Source: Corylus avellana
Taxonomy: Eukaryota; Streptophyta; Magnoliopsida; Fagales; Betulaceae
Assembly: GCF_901000735.1 (NCBI RefSeq)
Contig: NC_081547.1
Location: forward strand, 12,197,156 to 12,261,155
Direction of reading: 5' to 3'
DNA: 64,000 nt
Of this stretch, positions 1 through 11,379 are shown one piece after another. The position numbers were made by a program, and so were the translations under genes. The first letter of the stretch is position 1; each line of letters starts with the position of its first letter. Below the pieces are notes generated by a model. The model did not search any database and was not told the origin of the DNA. It saw only the letters and a program-made list of their open reading frames with translations.

Positions 1-1346
1 AAGATCATACCAAAACCCCCGGCTTTTTTCACCACATCACCTTTGGCAGCTCTCGAATTGATCCCCCTGTCGCACAACACGATCTTGCCTTTCACCAAAT
101 TGGGGTCCAAAGAACCTTCCAAACACAACGACGACGAGTACCCATCCCCGCTTCCACCACCTTGTGTGGTCCCGGCGTATACCAACGGGTACATCCGACC
201 CGGAGTTAAACCCGGACCGCCGTAAACACTCATACCCGGTATGATTTTCCCATTTCCGAGCTTGACATCGGCTGGGAAATCCCTGTCAATGGTGCCGGCA
301 CCGACAGTTGTGACCCAGGGAGCAACATTCGTGACGGAGAGTCCCCCGGGGCCGCCATTACCGGCGGAGGCGGAGACAAAGACGCCCGCATCGGAGGCTC
401 CGAAAGCACCAATGGCAATGGCGTCGAGGTAGTACGGAACGACAACGCCACCGACGCTCAGGGAGATGACATCGACGCCGTCGGCCACGGCGGCGTCGAA
501 GGCAGCGAGTATATCGGAGTCGTAGCAGCCGGAGTTCCAGCAGACCTTGTAGGCGGCGAGGCGGGCTTTGGGAGCCATCCCTGCCGCGACACCGCGCGCG
601 TAGCCGAGGGTGGACGCCGGGAAGACGTAGCGGCCGGCGGCGATGGAGGCAGTGTGGGTGCCATGGCCATCGGAGTCTCTCGGAGAGCGGGACTCGGTGG
701 TCTCGTTCATTTTGCCGTTGGTGGACTCGTAGCCACCGCAGAAGAAGCTGGCACCGATGAGCTTGCGGTTGCATGAGGAGGCAGGGAAGTCCTTGGCCGC
801 CACACATCGACCTTTCCACTTTGACGGGACGGGCCCAAGGTCCCGGTCTCCGAAGCTCTTGTGCTCGGGCCAGATACCGGTGTCGATGACTCCGATGACA
901 AGGTCGGAGCCAAAGTCCGACTCTTTCAGAAGACCAGTGCTGTCGGAAGTCTTAAGGCCCAGAAAATGAGGGGAGCGCGTGGTTTGCAGATGGCGAACTT
1001 GCTCGGGAATGAGGGAGAGAACGTGTGAGAGGGACCGCAGGCTTTGGGCTTCAGAGGGTGACAGCCGGGCGGAGAAGCCGTGGAAGATGGTAGAGTAGGT
1101 GTGGATGATTCTGCTACCACCGCTGCTCTCCACTGGTGGGTGCAGCGTCGCGTTCGTCAGCGCGGAGAGGGAGGACTCGTACCAGTTCTGGTGTGTTGGG
1201 AAAACGGAAGGCTTGGCATCAGGCTGGACTTGTACAATGTAAGTAGTCTTCGTCCTGTCGTCGCCGGCACCAGAAGAAAAAGAAGAACAAATGGAGGTGA
1301 GAGAGAGAAGAAAGAGGAGAAGAAGGAGGGTGGGAGAGGAAGCCAT
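1..1346 (-). CDS. SBT1.5: Subtilisin-like serine protease, SBT1.5-type, 5' part (partial)
   Basis: Open frame on the minus strand from ATG at 1346-1344 to the window edge, about 448 codons without an intron; family members are about 770 aa and mostly intronless. Visible in order: a hydrophobic Leu-rich signal peptide (residues 1-25), an I9 propeptide starting near TYIVQVQPDAK, the catalytic Asp155 in VIGVIDTGIWPE, the catalytic His228 in DSDGHGTHTAS, the oxyanion Asn330 in SASAGNGGPG, and the start of the protease-associated insertion. The catalytic Ser (GTSMACPH block) should lie left of the window. Plant SBT1 enzymes are secreted and act in the cell wall or apoplast. Assignment to SBT1.5 rests on the remembered resemblance of the SVGGVVVPYYLDAIAIGAFG region to the Arabidopsis protein; the subgroup is less certain than the family. 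GC content is much higher than in the surrounding DNA. Confidence 0.95.
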   Translation of the reverse strand, partial: MASSPTLLLLLFLLSLTSICSSFSSGAGDDRTKTTYIVQVQPDAKPSVFPTHQNWYESSLSALTNATLHPPVESSGGSRIIHTYSTIFHGFSARLSPSEAQSLRSLSHVLSLIPEQVRHLQTTRSPHFLGLKTSDSTGLLKESDFGSDLVIGVIDTGIWPEHKSFGDRDLGPVPSKWKGRCVAAKDFPASSCNRKLIGASFFCGGYESTNGKMNETTESRSPRDSDGHGTHTASIAAGRYVFPASTLGYARGVAAGMAPKARLAAYKVCWNSGCYDSDILAAFDAAVADGVDVISLSVGGVVVPYYLDAIAIGAFGASDAGVFVSASAGNGGPGGLSVTNVAPWVTTVGAGTIDRDFPADVKLGNGKIIPGMSVYGGPGLTPGRMYPLVYAGTTQGGGSGDGYSSSLCLEGSLDPNLVKGKIVLCDRGINSRAAKGDVVKKAGGFGMI

Positions 1347-1414
1347 TGGAAAGAGGAGAGAGATGGTGGTGCTCTGCTCTACTCTGCCACAGAAGCAAGC
1401 GACAAACATTAAAA

Positions 1415-1436
1415 GGAGAGAGAGAGAGAGAGAGAG
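1415..1436. repeat. (GA)n microsatellite in the probable 5' leader of the subtilase gene
   Basis: Uninterrupted GA dinucleotides (CT on the coding strand) about 70 bp upstream of the subtilase ATG. CT tracts are common in plant 5' leaders and can bind BBR/BPC GAGA-binding proteins; a regulatory role here is inference only. Confidence 0.6.
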
Positions 1437-1439
1437 GAG

Positions 1440-3198
1440 GGGTAGTTTGGTAATTCAGTGAGAGTGTGGTAGTAGGACTTGGCCGTGAGTGGTGCAGCAC
1501 GAGTGAAGTGAATTTTGTTCTCGTTTGGGAAATATTTGAATTATTGGTGAGGTTCTGTTAGTTTCTACATAAATAAAACTATTTATTAATTATGTTTTGT
1601 CGCATATTGATGAGAGGAATATTAATTATAACCACCCCTTTTTTCTTTTTTTTTTTCTTTCTTCTTTTTCTAAAAAGAAGAGCTTCTTCATGTTCTCTTT
1701 CCTTTTTCCTTTTTTCTTTTTAACTTATTTTTATTTTGTTATCTTTAATTGTGACTGATTCTCTGGCCGCCCATGCAACTATGCAAGTCAAATATTAGAA
1801 ATGCGAAATTTAAATAAAAAAAGTTCCAAAAGACCTTCACGTTGGATTACTCATTCACTTTCTAAATTAGTAAAATGCATTTAACTTACGATATACCTCT
1901 CTAAATTTATAAGAAAAAAAAAAATTTACATACCTCTTCTAAACTATTAATCAATTAATAAATTTTTTTATATATATATATTTTTTAATTGCAACAATGT
2001 CATCTTTAAACTACTAAAATATTGACATTATTTTCCCGAGAGACGAGGCCATAAAAAGAAAATTTTGTCTCTACCATTTCTTTTCCAATAAGACAAAAAT
2101 ATTCAAATAAATTTGAAAAAAAAGAATTTAATTTTTACACCCTGTTTTTTTTAAAAAAAAAAAAAAAAAATTATTTTAGTTTTCTTTACTAAGGGTATTT
2201 TTGTCATTTGAGAGACATTGTCAAATTTTTTGGTAATTTAAGGAAAATATTATCGCATTAAAAGTTTGGAACAACATTGTTAACTGGATAGTAATTTAAG
2301 GAGTACATGAATTTTTCCTTATTTATAAGATATTGTAGTAAAATGCAAAATAAAATAAAAATAAAAATTATACTACAAGTTTCTTTCTCTTCTTCTGCCC
2401 ATTGCTTCATCTTGCCTTGTCTATGTTATGATTTTAGTGCCTTGTGTGAGTTAAATCTAATTTTAACTATGTGTATAGAAGCTTTTAAAAACTCATTTGC
2501 AAGTTAGTTTTTAAGGATAAGTTTTGTCATTCTTATTGTTAAAGTATTAATTAAATGATTAAATTTGCTCCATTATATATATCAGTTTAAACTTTTGAAA
2601 TAAGTGATAACTTAACATAGTATGAGAGTCAGAACTCATAACCACACCTTCCATGTAAATTAAATATTTCAAATAAAATGGAGTGTTAAAATATTAATTA
2701 AATAATTAATATTTATTTTATCTTAAACTTTTAAGAGAAATAATAATTTAAGAATTGTGTCTCTCAAAATTCTTCAACTTCCAGCTATTTTTCTATATAT
2801 ATATTTTCTATCATATTTGATTACAAATCACCTTTTATAACTTTTCATTTTACTCCTTATTTTTCGCTTCAAGTCTTATCTTCTTCTCCGGTTTTTCCAC
2901 GATTAACAATTTAAGTCAATGAATCAAGTCACAATTTAGGCCCACCGGTCCACTTATGGATACACGATGTAACATCTTAGCAATCTGTTTTTTTTTTTTT
3001 TTTATATAATCAAAGCGGGAGAGGGGGGAACATCTTGGCAATCTTCTTTATATATATATATAAGTCGGTCTCATAAAAAGGACTACCATTACGCAATTAT
3101 CACTTAATTAAAACGGATTAACGTCCATATCAAAAAAATTAAAATTTTAAAAAATAAAAAAAAATTGCTAAGCTGTTTATTCCATCAACCACTTCAAT
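1440..3198. other. AT-rich intergenic DNA
   Basis: Upstream flank of the subtilase gene. It holds poly(A)/poly(T) runs, short TA repeats, and two weakly similar AT-rich stretches near 2535 and 2690. I see no gene, no RNA gene, and no element with both ends readable. Confidence 0.6.
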
Positions 3199-3402
3199 TA
3201 GGGCCGTAAATAAACTAGTATGTTTGATAGCTTACTCGGCTTAACTTAACTCGAATTCGATTCGAATAAGCATTCTCGTAAGCTGATCACTTCTAACGAG
3301 CTAAGCTTGAACACACATTTTATAGATCGGTTCAAACAAGTATCATCATAAACGAGCCAATCATAAAATTCTAAAGTTTGGCTTGGCTTGAATACAGCCC
3401 TA
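3199..3402. mobile_element. hAT-like MITE remnant
   Basis: Starts TAGGGCCGTAAA and ends ACAGCCCTA, so the tips are short imperfect inverted repeats. The interior repeats CGAGC/GCTCG-type words on both arms (GCTTACTCGG, ACGAGCCAAT). The flanking octamers ACTTCAAT and ATCTCAAC match at only 5 of 8 positions, so the TSD is decayed or the boundary is slightly off. Confidence 0.45.
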
Positions 3403-3650
3403 ATCTCAACCTTAAATCTTGCTTTGATTGTTATCCAAGGGGGGGGGGGGAATTTATATTTAGTTGTTAAAACATTATATTAAGTTTTTATTATATTTGG
3501 ATTTAGTATGGGGATTTCGAATTTTAAACCCCATTTATTTCAATTGCCTTGCCTCCTAATGAATCTTTGATGATCACAAGAAAATGTTGAACTTGCCACA
3601 ACCACCTTGTAATTTTAATTAAGCAAATACACTTCAAGAGTAAAAAAGAA
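3403..3650. other. Intergenic, no feature seen
   Basis: AT-rich sequence with a G10 run near 3440. Nothing recognisable. Confidence 0.5.
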
Positions 3651-3943
3651 AAGGGAAAAATGCACTTTACCCCACTGAACTATCCACCCATTTATTCTTT
3701 TTAATCCTAATGTTTAAAAAGTAATATTTTACCATCTCAAACTTTCAAATTGTTGCAATTCGACTATTCTGACTTTTTTTTTTTTTTTTTTAACTTGGGA
3801 TGGGGGCATTTTGGGGAAAAAAAAAAGTTAAAATGGTAAAATTCTAACAATTTGAAAGTTTAGGTGAATAAAATATTACTTTTTAAACATTAGAATTAAA
3901 AGTGCAGATGAATAGGTAGTTGAGGTAAAATGAATTTACCCTT
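3651..3943. mobile_element. MITE with about 110-bp terminal inverted repeats
   Basis: The left arm (3651-3765) and the reverse complement of the right arm (3835-3943) share AATGTTTAAAAAGTAATATT and AAACTTTCAAATTGTT blocks in the same order, with the tips AAGGGAAAAATGCA and AAGGGTAAATTCA. A T-rich loop separates them. The flanks are A-rich, so a TSD cannot be fixed. Probably a non-autonomous DNA transposon. Confidence 0.7.
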
Positions 3944-4384
3944 AAAAAAAAAAAATATAATTGTCTATGAAAAGCAAGGTCCAACTTTTTCCTTCTGACA
4001 ATACAGTAGCCAGCACCAGCAGTAAAGACAACAACAGTAGCATATGAGCTCTGTTATTCATCTTTCAAATAAGTTCCCTTTTTCTTATTAAAAAAAACAA
4101 AACAAATAAGTTCCCTTTTGATATTTGCTTTCCTTTGAGATCTTTGTAATTTATGGGTTGCTTTTCTTCTATTGTATAGTAAAGATACAACCCTAAATTC
4201 TAAGGTAAGAAGAAGATCTAACAATGAACTTTATTTGGATCGTTAATTATGGAAGCAAAGGTGATTAAGATAAATAGGGTTTTAGGGTAATGGGGGATTT
4301 ATATGTGTTTCACACATTTTGTTTTTTGTTTTCTCTATGAATTATTTGTAACTTGTTGATGTGACATTATCAAGTGTTGAAGAG

Positions 4385-4611
4385 TCTCTTTGGAATTGTA
4401 TTTGAGCAATAGATCTTTTAAGTTAAAAAAAGTTTTTGGGTAAAAGTTTCATTTTTAAGTTTTTGTTAAAAGTACGTTTTGGCTATTTTTAGGCTTTTTG
4501 GATATTTAAAAGCGTTTTTAATTCTTTTACCAAACGAGTACTTTTTTCTTCAAACGAACTTTTTGAATATTAAAAATACTTTTAGGCATCTCAAACGCAA
4601 TCTCAAACAGG
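4385..4611. mobile_element. MITE, family with TTTGAGATTGCGTTTGAG tips (copy 1)
   Basis: The left tip near 4385 (TTTGGAATTGTATTTGAG) is an inverted match to the right tip near 4611 (CTCAAACGCAATCTCAAAC). A second copy with the same tips is at 12684-12922. The interior is rich in AAAGC/GCTTTT words. The superfamily is not determined. Confidence 0.55.
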
Positions 4612-4613
4612 TC

Positions 4614-5900
4614 CAAAGTATTAAATAAGATACATGTAACAAATAATGTGCTGTTAATTTTGAATAACAGTTCATCTTTGAAAATGGTGGAATAGGCATG
4701 TAGCCAAGTCATTTTGCTATTTTGTTGAGCCGTGCAGCTAGAAGCATAATCCCATCCAGCTAGCTGCAATGGCCAAGCAATTGTTGAGTAAATTTGCTTA
4801 GCACGGTAGCTCAACAATTCATAATATATATTAATATAAAATTTGTTCTATCATTTCACCTTCAGTACAAAATTATTTTATCCTCTCTCTTCCGATTGCT
4901 ATGGAATGACACACTTGAACCTTAATAATAATAAAAAGAGTATTTAAATAAAATAGTGAAAATGAATAATTAAAATATTAATCAGACGTAAGTTATTTAA
5001 AAAAAATGATAGCTAAAATATATATATATATTTTAACTAAAATTTAATTGAGGCGAACGTGTATGCTCTGAGAAAATATATTAACTAATATATTTATATC
5101 TTTAATGTAGAAAGTAAAAAAGAAAAATCAATAAACTAATGAATAAATTAAAAGTAGGGCCTTACCTACGTGGGATTTCATATCTTTGCCAAGGAGAAAT
5201 TTGATGGTGTGGAAGTGTGTCGGGGAGTTGTCTACAGCTCAGAAATATGAAGAATCCGCAACATGTCACGGTAGCAGAATCATACGTGGGCTTTCACGGA
5301 GACATAGACAATTGTGTTGCAAGACACGTGGGGGCTCGTACCAACTACCAAATATAGATTTCACGGTTTTTAATGTAGCATCCACCGTAAAAGTCAGGGA
5401 CATATTCCTATATTCTAATGTGGCTGTCACTGTATCTTTCGCACTTTCACTATGGAGAAATATATCTACATGCAGAAAGTGCAGACAACTTCCCCTAAAT
5501 AAAAATATTGCTTTCCGATGATTAACTCAATTGTTTTATGTTTTCCCTATTATTTTCCCCTCTTTCAAATTAAACTATTGCGGGTACAACAAAATACCCT
5601 TCTCGAAGTTTTCTTCTTGGTGCTTCGTCATCTCTTAAGAACACTAGTGGCGATTTTTCTTAAATTTAAGAAATTAAATTATTATTTATTTTTTTATTCA
5701 AATATACTAGACAATAACTTTACTTGTAGTTTTTTAACAGAATTGTTTTTCAAACTGAGTTGGAGGAACTTCCTTTAATCCAATCTATTAAAAATTACAT
5801 GTATCATTTTTTATAAATTAAATACTTTTTTATTCTTTGGTCTTACTTTACTATGTGAGAGAAGAGAGAAAAGAGAACCTATGGATTTATAATAAGCCAT
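4614..5900. other. Intergenic, no gene supported
   Basis: AT-rich sequence. The short open frames here have no recognisable domain, no splice support and skewed composition. The region contains simple TA repeats near 5018. Confidence 0.5.
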
Positions 5901-5909
5901 TGGATGTAG

Positions 5910-6481
5910 GGTTGACAAAACGGGTTCATGTGTCGGGTTCATGTCAGCCCAGTTAACCTGCCAACACGTTTATTAAGCGGCTCATAAACAGGTCACCCGT
6001 TTATGACACGAATTCGTTTAACCTAAACCCTAACCTTAAAATTACGTGTTGTTCGTGTCGAGTTTGCAGGTCATGACTTAAATTGTCAACCCTAAATTAA
6101 GTTAAACTTAAAATTTATTTTCAAAAATTAAAATTAAATAAATGAATTGTATAAACATGTCAATCCGTGAACTTGATTAACTCGTGAACCTGTTTATGTC
6201 AAACTCGAACAGGGGCGGAACCAGGTAAGGCTTTGGTCCCCCCAAAATTTTAAAATCACCTCTAAATTTTGTGCTTTTTATGTAATAAGTCCCCCCAAAA
6301 TTTTAAAATTACCCTTGAATTTTAAACTTTTTTCAGTTATGTCCCCTTACACTTCAATGTCTGGTTTCGCCCCTGAACTCGAACACGGCATGTTTATTAA
6401 ACGGGTGACCGAAACTTGTTTAACTTAAACCCTAACCCTAAAATTACATGTCGGGTTTGCGGTTTAAATTGCCAACCTTAA
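5910..6481. mobile_element. hAT-like element, interrupted by a second hAT MITE
   Basis: Tips are GGTTGACAAAACGGG on the left and TTGCCAACCTTAA on the right, an imperfect inverted pair. Both sides are flanked by the direct octamer GGATGTAG (5902-5909 and 6482-6489), the size expected of a hAT TSD. The interior is full of CGGGTT/AACCCG words. The element is split by the 166-bp insertion at 6210-6375. The exact tip position could shift by a base or two. Confidence 0.65.
6210..6375. mobile_element. 166-bp hAT MITE nested in the element at 5910-6481
   Basis: Inverted tips CAGGGGCGGAACCAGG and CTGGTTTCGCCCCTG, flanked by a perfect 8-bp TSD AACTCGAA (6202-6209 and 6376-6383). The CAGNGGCGGANCCA tip is the same type as the larger element at 43592-45635. 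Confidence 0.88.
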
Positions 6482-7117
6482 GGATGTAGCTACCCAATAG
6501 TTTAGAAAAAGTTGTTGTGTGTCAATTGCATGTTTGTTTCTGTAGCTTTTTTCTGAAATTTTCCTTATGTATAGGGAAGGAACAAGGTGTTTATTGCTTG
6601 CTAGTACTCTTATACGTGGATTTGACATGTTTTTTTTAAAAAAAAAAGAGTGAATAAAATTACAAGAGGAAATTAAAATAAAAGGCCAAAAAAAAAAAAA
6701 TTACAATTCATTCTACAGTTTCGTTCAAAGATGAACACCAAGATGAAAGGAGTTAAAAAAACAAAAGTTGCTAACGGTGCGGGTAGATAATAGCTGCCCA
6801 TAATGATATTTGTGTGTAATTAAGCAGATTTTGTTGATTAATGAGCTGATAAGATGATGGTAATTTTAATTTTAAATTTGTGTTCCATTGATTCATATTA
6901 TAATAGTATACAAACAACTAATATTTTCTTAAAATTACTGAAAAATTATGTATGATCGTACAGTCTCAACAATAATGAAATAAATAAAATATTTACATTT
7001 ATGGAGGAATTTTAGGTCGGAATTCAAGATCCAACAAAAGTAGAACAAAAAGAGAATAGTGGAAACAAAGATTTATTCTTTTTAGTAGGAAGATAACTTG
7101 AGCTATCATACATAAAA

Positions 7118-7287
7118 GAGTAATGTTAGGAACCATCTTTTTATTCTCTTAAAGTTGATGTGGCTTTCAAAATCATCATTGGATCAAAATTCAAGTATGA
7201 TTCATCTAAAATTTAATGGTGATTTTAAAAGCCACATCAGCTTTAGGGGGATAAAAAGAATATAAAAGATGATTCGTAGCATTACTC
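7118..7287. mobile_element. Mutator-type MITE
   Basis: Terminal inverted repeats GAGTAATGTTAGGAACCATC and (right, reversed) GAGTAATGCTACGAATCATC, extending about 70 bp inwards and including TGATGTGGCTTT. Flanked by the 10-bp direct repeat ATACATAAAA (7108-7117 and 7288-7297), in the 9-11-bp range typical of Mutator-like elements. Confidence 0.82.
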
Positions 7288-7449
7288 ATACATAAAAGAG
7301 CAACATTGGGTTCATCGGCTAAGATATGAAAGAGGACTCATCCAATCAATCAATGCAAAAGGAATCGTATTTCGAATTGACTACTCATTATTAATGTTTT
7401 GCGAAGTCGATTTGTATATATGTCTTGATGTAGTAGCTGAGATTAATTG

Positions 7450-7754
7450 GCTAAGGGTGTGTTTTACATTACGATTTTATAAGTAAAAAGTGTGATTTTA
7501 AATCAAATTGTAGAAAATTGATTGTTTGGCATTGAAAAGAAAAAAAAAATTACATAAAATATGTGTTTTAAATCGCAAACAATAATGTGCTTTTTTGAAA
7601 GTCACACTTTTAAAGGATAAATTACGATTTTAAATGCCAAACTACGAATTTGCCAAACACTTTAATTGCGTTTTTAAAATCACATTTTTAAATTGTACAT
7701 TTTAAAATCGTTATTTAATTGTACTTTTTAAAATCGCAAACATAAACGGGCCTA
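7450..7754. mobile_element. MITE-like repeat, AAATCGCAAAC family (copy 1)
   Basis: Begins CTAAGGGTGTGTTTTACATT and ends AACATAAACGGGCCTAAG, an imperfect inverted pair. The inside is made of repeated AAATCG/CGATTT words on both strands. A related copy lies at 48479-48738. No clear TSD. Confidence 0.5.
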
Positions 7755-8002
7755 AGACTAATAGAGGTATTTGATTATGCATAGAACTGCTCTTTTTAAA
7801 AAAAGAAAAAAAAATATTATTATTATTTTTAATGAGAAACAAATAAAAGAAAGGAGACAAATACAAGCAAAGGAAAATGAAAAGGGATCCTTCCCAACAT
7901 CAAGAGGAAATCTATTAAGGAAAAAAATTGGAGTGGAAATGGTTCTAGAAAATAGGGAGAAAGTGGCCCAATTTAATCCTCATGTGTAGGGTGTCAAAGC
8001 AG
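7755..8002. other. Intergenic, purine-rich
   Basis: An A-rich stretch that gives an open frame of biased composition (Lys/Glu/Ile). I see no domain and do not call a gene. Confidence 0.5.
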
Positions 8003-8041
8003 TTACGGTTAGCGGTTATTGGTAATAACCGCTAACCGTAA
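8003..8041. repeat. Perfect palindrome, 18-bp arms
   Basis: TTACGGTTAGCGGTTATT, a 3-nt spacer, then the exact reverse complement. The flanking TAGGGTGTCAAAGC at 7988 resembles the TAGGGGTGTCAA tips of the hAT-type elements at 38689 and 43691, so this is probably the core of a short palindromic hAT MITE. Confidence 0.8.
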
Positions 8042-8939
8042 TCGCCTTAGTAGTTAGTAGATTTCACTTACCTTGGCTAATAGCTCTGGGGTTAAGTTAG
8101 GATTGAGCGGGGTGTGAGTTAAATGAAATGATCTCACCCATTGGTTTTAAGAGTTTTTGCTCTTTAGGGCTTTTCTGGTTTTGCTTTTTTTTAGGGCTTT
8201 TTTATCCTTTTTATTTTATTTTTAATGTCTTCTTGAGCCCAATTGCTATAAAAAGAGCCCATATTAAAAAATCAAAAATATTTGACCCAAAATTTACATT
8301 TACTTGTACTTTAAAAAAATTTCCTTAAATATTAAATCATAACCAGTTAACTTTTTTATTTTTATTTTTTTTTTATTTTTTTTTTAAAAAACAACATATA
8401 AAAAAAAGTTCAGAATTCAGACAACTGACACAACATATAATGATAATACATTAATACTTAAATTATTCATATCTAAGTTATGATTAGCTATTTTTATAAC
8501 AATGTATAGATAGATATATTCATTTTTTAGGAAGAACCAGTTTTCTCACATGTTTGATATTATGTATTTCATTTTTTTAAGATTTAATCAACCTTTAAAA
8601 GCACTTGAATGCAGTGAGTTGGTTAATTACATTACATAGATTTGAAAGGATTCCATTTTTAAAACATAGATCTACCATTTAGGAACGTTTTAAATTCAAA
8701 TCGGGTTTTGTGATTGATTAACATAATTTGAGTGTGCATGTATGCTAGATGCGATGTTTTCGGACTTGTTGGCATGCTTTAGTAGTAGGTTTATTGTTTG
8801 GATCAAAAGTGGGTAGCTAAACCTAAGTTTGAGTTGCTGTTACACAGGACCGATCGATCGACTAGACAATAGAGCTTAAATTACGGTTTTAACCTGTTCG
8901 CTTTGGGTTAGATTTGTAGACTGAATGATCTTGGCATAT

Positions 8940-9460
8940 ATTTGTAGTGATAAGGAGTTGAGATGTCTGAAAACGTGGATGCATGGTTAAGGTAAGTAAA
9001 TACTTACAGAATGGATAAATCATTAAATCTTCATGCTTTAAAATGCATACTCTACAAATGTTATTTTTTATGAGTAAAGAATAAGGATTTATGTTATAAG
9101 TCCAATTTTTATTTTTTAAAAAAAATTAATGTGTTCGAAATATATGTCTATTTTTGAATAAAAGGGACAATATGCGGTGGATTGTCATGTACGGATGGCA
9201 AGCACGGGTATTGTGTGTACACTCTATTCAATTGTCTAGTCTAGTTTAGTGTTACCTTGTTATCAATATTTCATAGTGTGATAGCACAACTATATTTAAT
9301 TGATAGTTACTACGGACAGACTTCATAAATGGTGTAGATCAGCCGCGATTGGGCCAGCTGGTTGGGCCACTTTTGATGGATGGTATGTAACAATCTTGGG
9401 ACAGTAGCAACCCTGCTGAAAAGTGGTTAAAGTCTCGGGTAGACCATGTGAAAAAAAGTT
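8940..9460 (+). mobile_element. Decayed LTR fragment, same family as 39234-41323
   Basis: Shares with the LTR-like block at 39234-41323 the words GGTAAGTAAATACTTACA (near 8990), GGGACAGTAGCAACCC and CTCGGGTAGACCAT (near 9400-9450), in the same order and spacing. Strongly diverged; ends not defined. Confidence 0.5.
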
Positions 9461-9773
9461 AAAACCAAACAATAAATAATTATGTAATTATCATATTTCA
9501 TGCATTAAAATAAAAATTGCCGCCGATATTACTTGTACTCTTTTCAACATTAAAATCATTTTATATACTAGCATAGTAGCAAAGACAATAATGACATATT
9601 TTGTTGATTAAACTCGTGTCATTTCCTATTATTTTACGTAGGTTTGTGAAATATGTCCTTCTTATATTTAAGGCTCATCACATAAGTAAATTCTAAAGTA
9701 CCTTAATTATTTACTAAGTTATGAACTTACGTAATTACTGTACGTTCTTTCCGTTGTAAATCCCTTCAGACTT

Positions 9774-9831
9774 GCGCAGTAAAGAAGCAGTGAAACTTTG
9801 GTGCGCAGTAAAGAAGCAGTGAAACTTTGGT
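9774..9831. repeat. 29-bp perfect tandem duplication
   Basis: The unit GCGCAGTAAAGAAGCAGTGA... (29 bp) occurs twice with no mismatch, at 9774-9802 and 9803-9831. No gene is attached to it. Confidence 0.9.
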
Positions 9832-11375
9832 GAGGATTTAGGTTGAGACTGTTGAGTACACCTAGTCCATAGAGGCTATAAAGAAGTTGGCAAGCACTTC
9901 ACTTACGCATGCATGAGATTAATTTTGGTCTAACCGTCTAAGTAAGTCCTACTGCGGAAATGTAGGACAGTTGTCGTTCATCTTAAACCATCATTGACAT
10001 TTTTGGAAAGCAAAAAAATGGAGGGTGGGCCAAGCTATTACAAACTTATGCTGTGATTTCCCTTTCGATCGATCGGGTGAATAAACTAACAATATCATGC
10101 AATCATCCTATGTTTGAATTGTGCTGATGATGACATTCTGGTATTGTGTTGTGTTGTGTTTGGTCCTATTGATCTCTTTCACATCTTCAAGATCTCAACC
10201 AAAACATCTAATGGTGGGGACCTGGTTTCACCATCTTTGAATTTCAAAACATCGCCATAAAGAAAGACACAGTGGAAAGGGAGCACCAGTTTTACCCTCT
10301 TCTGTTGCCAAAAAGTCAAACATAGGAAGAGTCCAACACCTCGATTGCTAAAAAGAAGGGGAAGAGAAAAAGCAACGGTAATGTTGGTTGGATATATATA
10401 TGAGGCGGTGGAGGAAAGTTAAACGAATATGGGATACAGAGGGATCAGGTGGTACCTACAGTGCAATTATTGGGAGGCTCAGAGATAACAGCAAAGAGGG
10501 AGAATGTAGGGTCCTCTTTGGCTGTGGTTGTGGATCAAAGCAAAAGCCACTCAATATATATTGTCTTCTCCAATTAATATAGCGACTGAAGGGATGTTGT
10601 TTGTTTTAAAACTTTAACCACGTTCATAAAGAAAAAGTTTTGGGTTTGATGAAGAAGCTTCTTCCTTCTTCCTTCTTCCATCTTCATGATTAATCACCCT
10701 CTTCAATACTTTGTCAACCAACTTTATTAACTTTTGCTAAACCCTAGATTGTTGAAAGTGATGGCAATGTGACATATGAAAGAAACCGAATTATTTTTTC
10801 AAACCATGCACACACTCTTAGTTAGTGCATTCATGTGGGTTGCTCTTAAATACTATTTATAATTATGTTATAATTTTTTTATGAATTGAGTTGTAGAATT
10901 TTTTTTCAATTTAGTTTCTAAAAGTGTCGAGTGTTCTTTGAATATATTGTCTTGTGGGTCGTTGCTCTTAATTAAATACTATTTATAATTAGGTTATAAA
11001 TTTTTTATGAATTGGATTGTACAAATTAAATTTCGTCAATCTGACCTTTAAAAATGTTATGTATCCCTTGAACATGTCAAAAAAAAAAAAAAAAAATAAA
11101 TAAATATTTATTATTATTATTACTTTAAAGACTGGGTTGAAAAGCTTTTTGGCCCTTTTTCTACAACTCATTTGGTAAGAAATTTATGTATATTATATGA
11201 CAATTTCCCTTAGATTATTTGCATTGTCGGTAGGACAACTATTTAGCTATATATACATACACCATTATGAATGTAGATGGTGGAAAAATAAACAAAATTT
11301 AGCTCATGATAAACAAGGACATTTGAAAGTCTAATTTATATATATAACAATTGTAAATGAATTAAAATTGTTATA
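9832..11375. other. Intergenic, no gene supported
   Basis: Somewhat less AT-rich around 10130-10740 than the neighbours, but I find no conserved domain, splice structure or miRNA sequence that I recognise. A short open frame at 10388-10582 has no visible domain. Confidence 0.4.
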
Positions 11376-11379
11376 TATG

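Noticed and set aside
358..1500. Open frames in other phases and on the other strand over the subtilase gene
   Set aside because: They are shadows of a GC-rich coding region; the subtilase frame has all catalytic motifs and they have none.
1860..2310. Possible long-arm MITE
   Set aside because: The two sides share only loose AT-rich words when inverted; I could not place tips or a TSD.
10388..10582. 64-aa plus-strand frame in a less AT-rich region
   Set aside because: No domain, no splice or promoter evidence. I also looked for known miRNA sequences here and recognised none.
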